The translations under genes were made by a program, and so were the position numbers. A DNA stretch of 5,426 bases. It comes from Comamonas sp. (GTDB taxonomy: Bacteria > Pseudomonadota > Gammaproteobacteria > Burkholderiales > Burkholderiaceae_C). Location of the stretch: NCBI GenBank assembly GCA_019236485.1, contig JAFAIY010000277.1, positions 1 through 5,426 on the forward strand, read 5' to 3'. Below the pieces are notes generated by a model. It saw only the letters and a program-made list of their open reading frames with translations, was not told the origin of the DNA and did no database searches. Positions 4,945-5,426 of this stretch are shown in pieces; the stretch's first letter is position 1, and each line of letters opens with the position of its first letter.

Positions 4945-5426
4945 TCAGGCTGCGCCGCCCGAGCCGCGCACGCCCGAGGATGGGATCTCCAGGCCCAGGA
5001 TGGCGCAGGCCACGGCTTCGCCGACCTTGATGCCGTCCACGCCGGCCGACAGAATGCCGCCCGCATAGCTCGCGCCTTCACCCGCAGGATAGAGCCCTCG
5101 CGTGTTCTCGCTCTGGAAGTCCGCGCCGCGGCCTATCTTCACGGGCGAGGAGGTGCGGGTTTCCACACCGGTCAGCACAGCGTCCCGCATGTCGTAGCCG
5201 CGGATCTTCTTGCCAAAGGCCGGCAGAGCCTCGCGCATGGCCTCGATCGCATAGCCGGGCAGGGCCTGGTGCAGATCGCCGAGGTTGATGCCGGGCTTGT
5301 ACGAAGGCTGGACCGCGCCGAATTCCGTGGACGGCTTGCCGGCCACGAAGTCGCCGACGAGCTGGCCGGGCGCGCTGTAGTTGCGGCCGCCCAGCACATA
5401 GGCCCGGGATTCCAGCTGGCGCTGGA
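4945..5426 (-). CDS. NAD(P)/FAD-dependent dehydrogenase, C-terminal part (5' end outside window)
   Basis: The frame is open to the window edge, so the start lies beyond 5426; about 160 residues are visible. Reading in from the edge, QRQLESRAYVLGGRNYSAPG leads to VGDFVAGKPSTEFGAVQPSY and a helical stretch around LGDLHQALPGYAIEAMREALPAF. The C-terminal motif GLYPAGEGASYAGG, continued by ILSAGVDGIKVGEAVA, is the conserved FAD-contacting end of the FAD-dependent dehydrogenase group I know as COG2509, a cytoplasmic flavoprotein family of about 500 or more residues whose substrate is generally unknown. The N-terminal dinucleotide-binding Gly-rich motif must lie outside the window. The GTG at 5395-5397 is an internal Val codon, not a start. 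A hairpin terminator follows 25 bases after the stop. Confidence 0.85.
   Translation of the reverse strand, partial: QRQLESRAYVLGGRNYSAPGQLVGDFVAGKPSTEFGAVQPSYKPGINLGDLHQALPGYAIEAMREALPAFGKKIRGYDMRDAVLTGVETRTSSPVKIGRGADFQSENTRGLYPAGEGASYAGGILSAGVDGIKVGEAVACAILGLEIPSSGVRGSGGAA

Noticed and set aside
1..5426. CRISPR, insertion sequence, tRNA, toxin-antitoxin or phage defence content
   Set aside because: No regularly spaced repeats, transposase motifs, cloverleaf-like sequence or small paired toxin-antitoxin genes were seen.

Overview
The window looks like ordinary chromosomal DNA of a high-GC betaproteobacterium. Protein style and gene content fit Comamonadaceae (a Comamonas or Delftia relative), but that is a judgement from sequence style, not a database result. 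No rRNA, tRNA, CRISPR array, transposase or integrase is visible. Coding density is high, and the longest gene-free stretch is about 130 bases.

Layout from left to right: (1) the 3' end of htpX, a membrane zinc protease, closed by a clear intrinsic terminator; (2) a small secreted lipoprotein with three tryptophan-rich WXXGXW repeats; (3) a crotonase-fold enzyme resembling PaaG and the 'alternative' oxepin-CoA hydrolases, with a GTG start set by a strong ribosome binding site; (4) on the minus strand, overlapping gene 3 tail-to-tail by 20 bases, a PagP-like outer-membrane beta-barrel of clearly lower GC; (5) on the minus strand, a GlxA-type AraC-family regulator; (6) divergent from it, an exported M20 metallo-amidohydrolase; (7) on the minus strand and cut by the window end, the C-terminus of an FAD-dependent dehydrogenase, facing gene 6 across a hairpin terminator.

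The clearest functional unit is the divergent pair of regulator and exported amidohydrolase. Their 96-base spacer holds a 9-bp direct repeat with a 21-bp period next to the regulator start, and a separate 6-1-6 palindrome close to the hydrolase start. A plausible reading, by inference, is that the regulator senses an amidated or N-acylated amino-acid-like compound and controls both itself and the periplasmic hydrolase. HtpX, the lipoprotein and the PagP-like barrel are all envelope proteins, but each appears to be its own transcription unit.

I found no convincing new multi-gene system. The points most worth a second look are the operator-like repeats, the Asp-to-Asn change at the presumed catalytic site of the PagP-like protein, its lower GC, and the catalytic-residue pattern of the crotonase.
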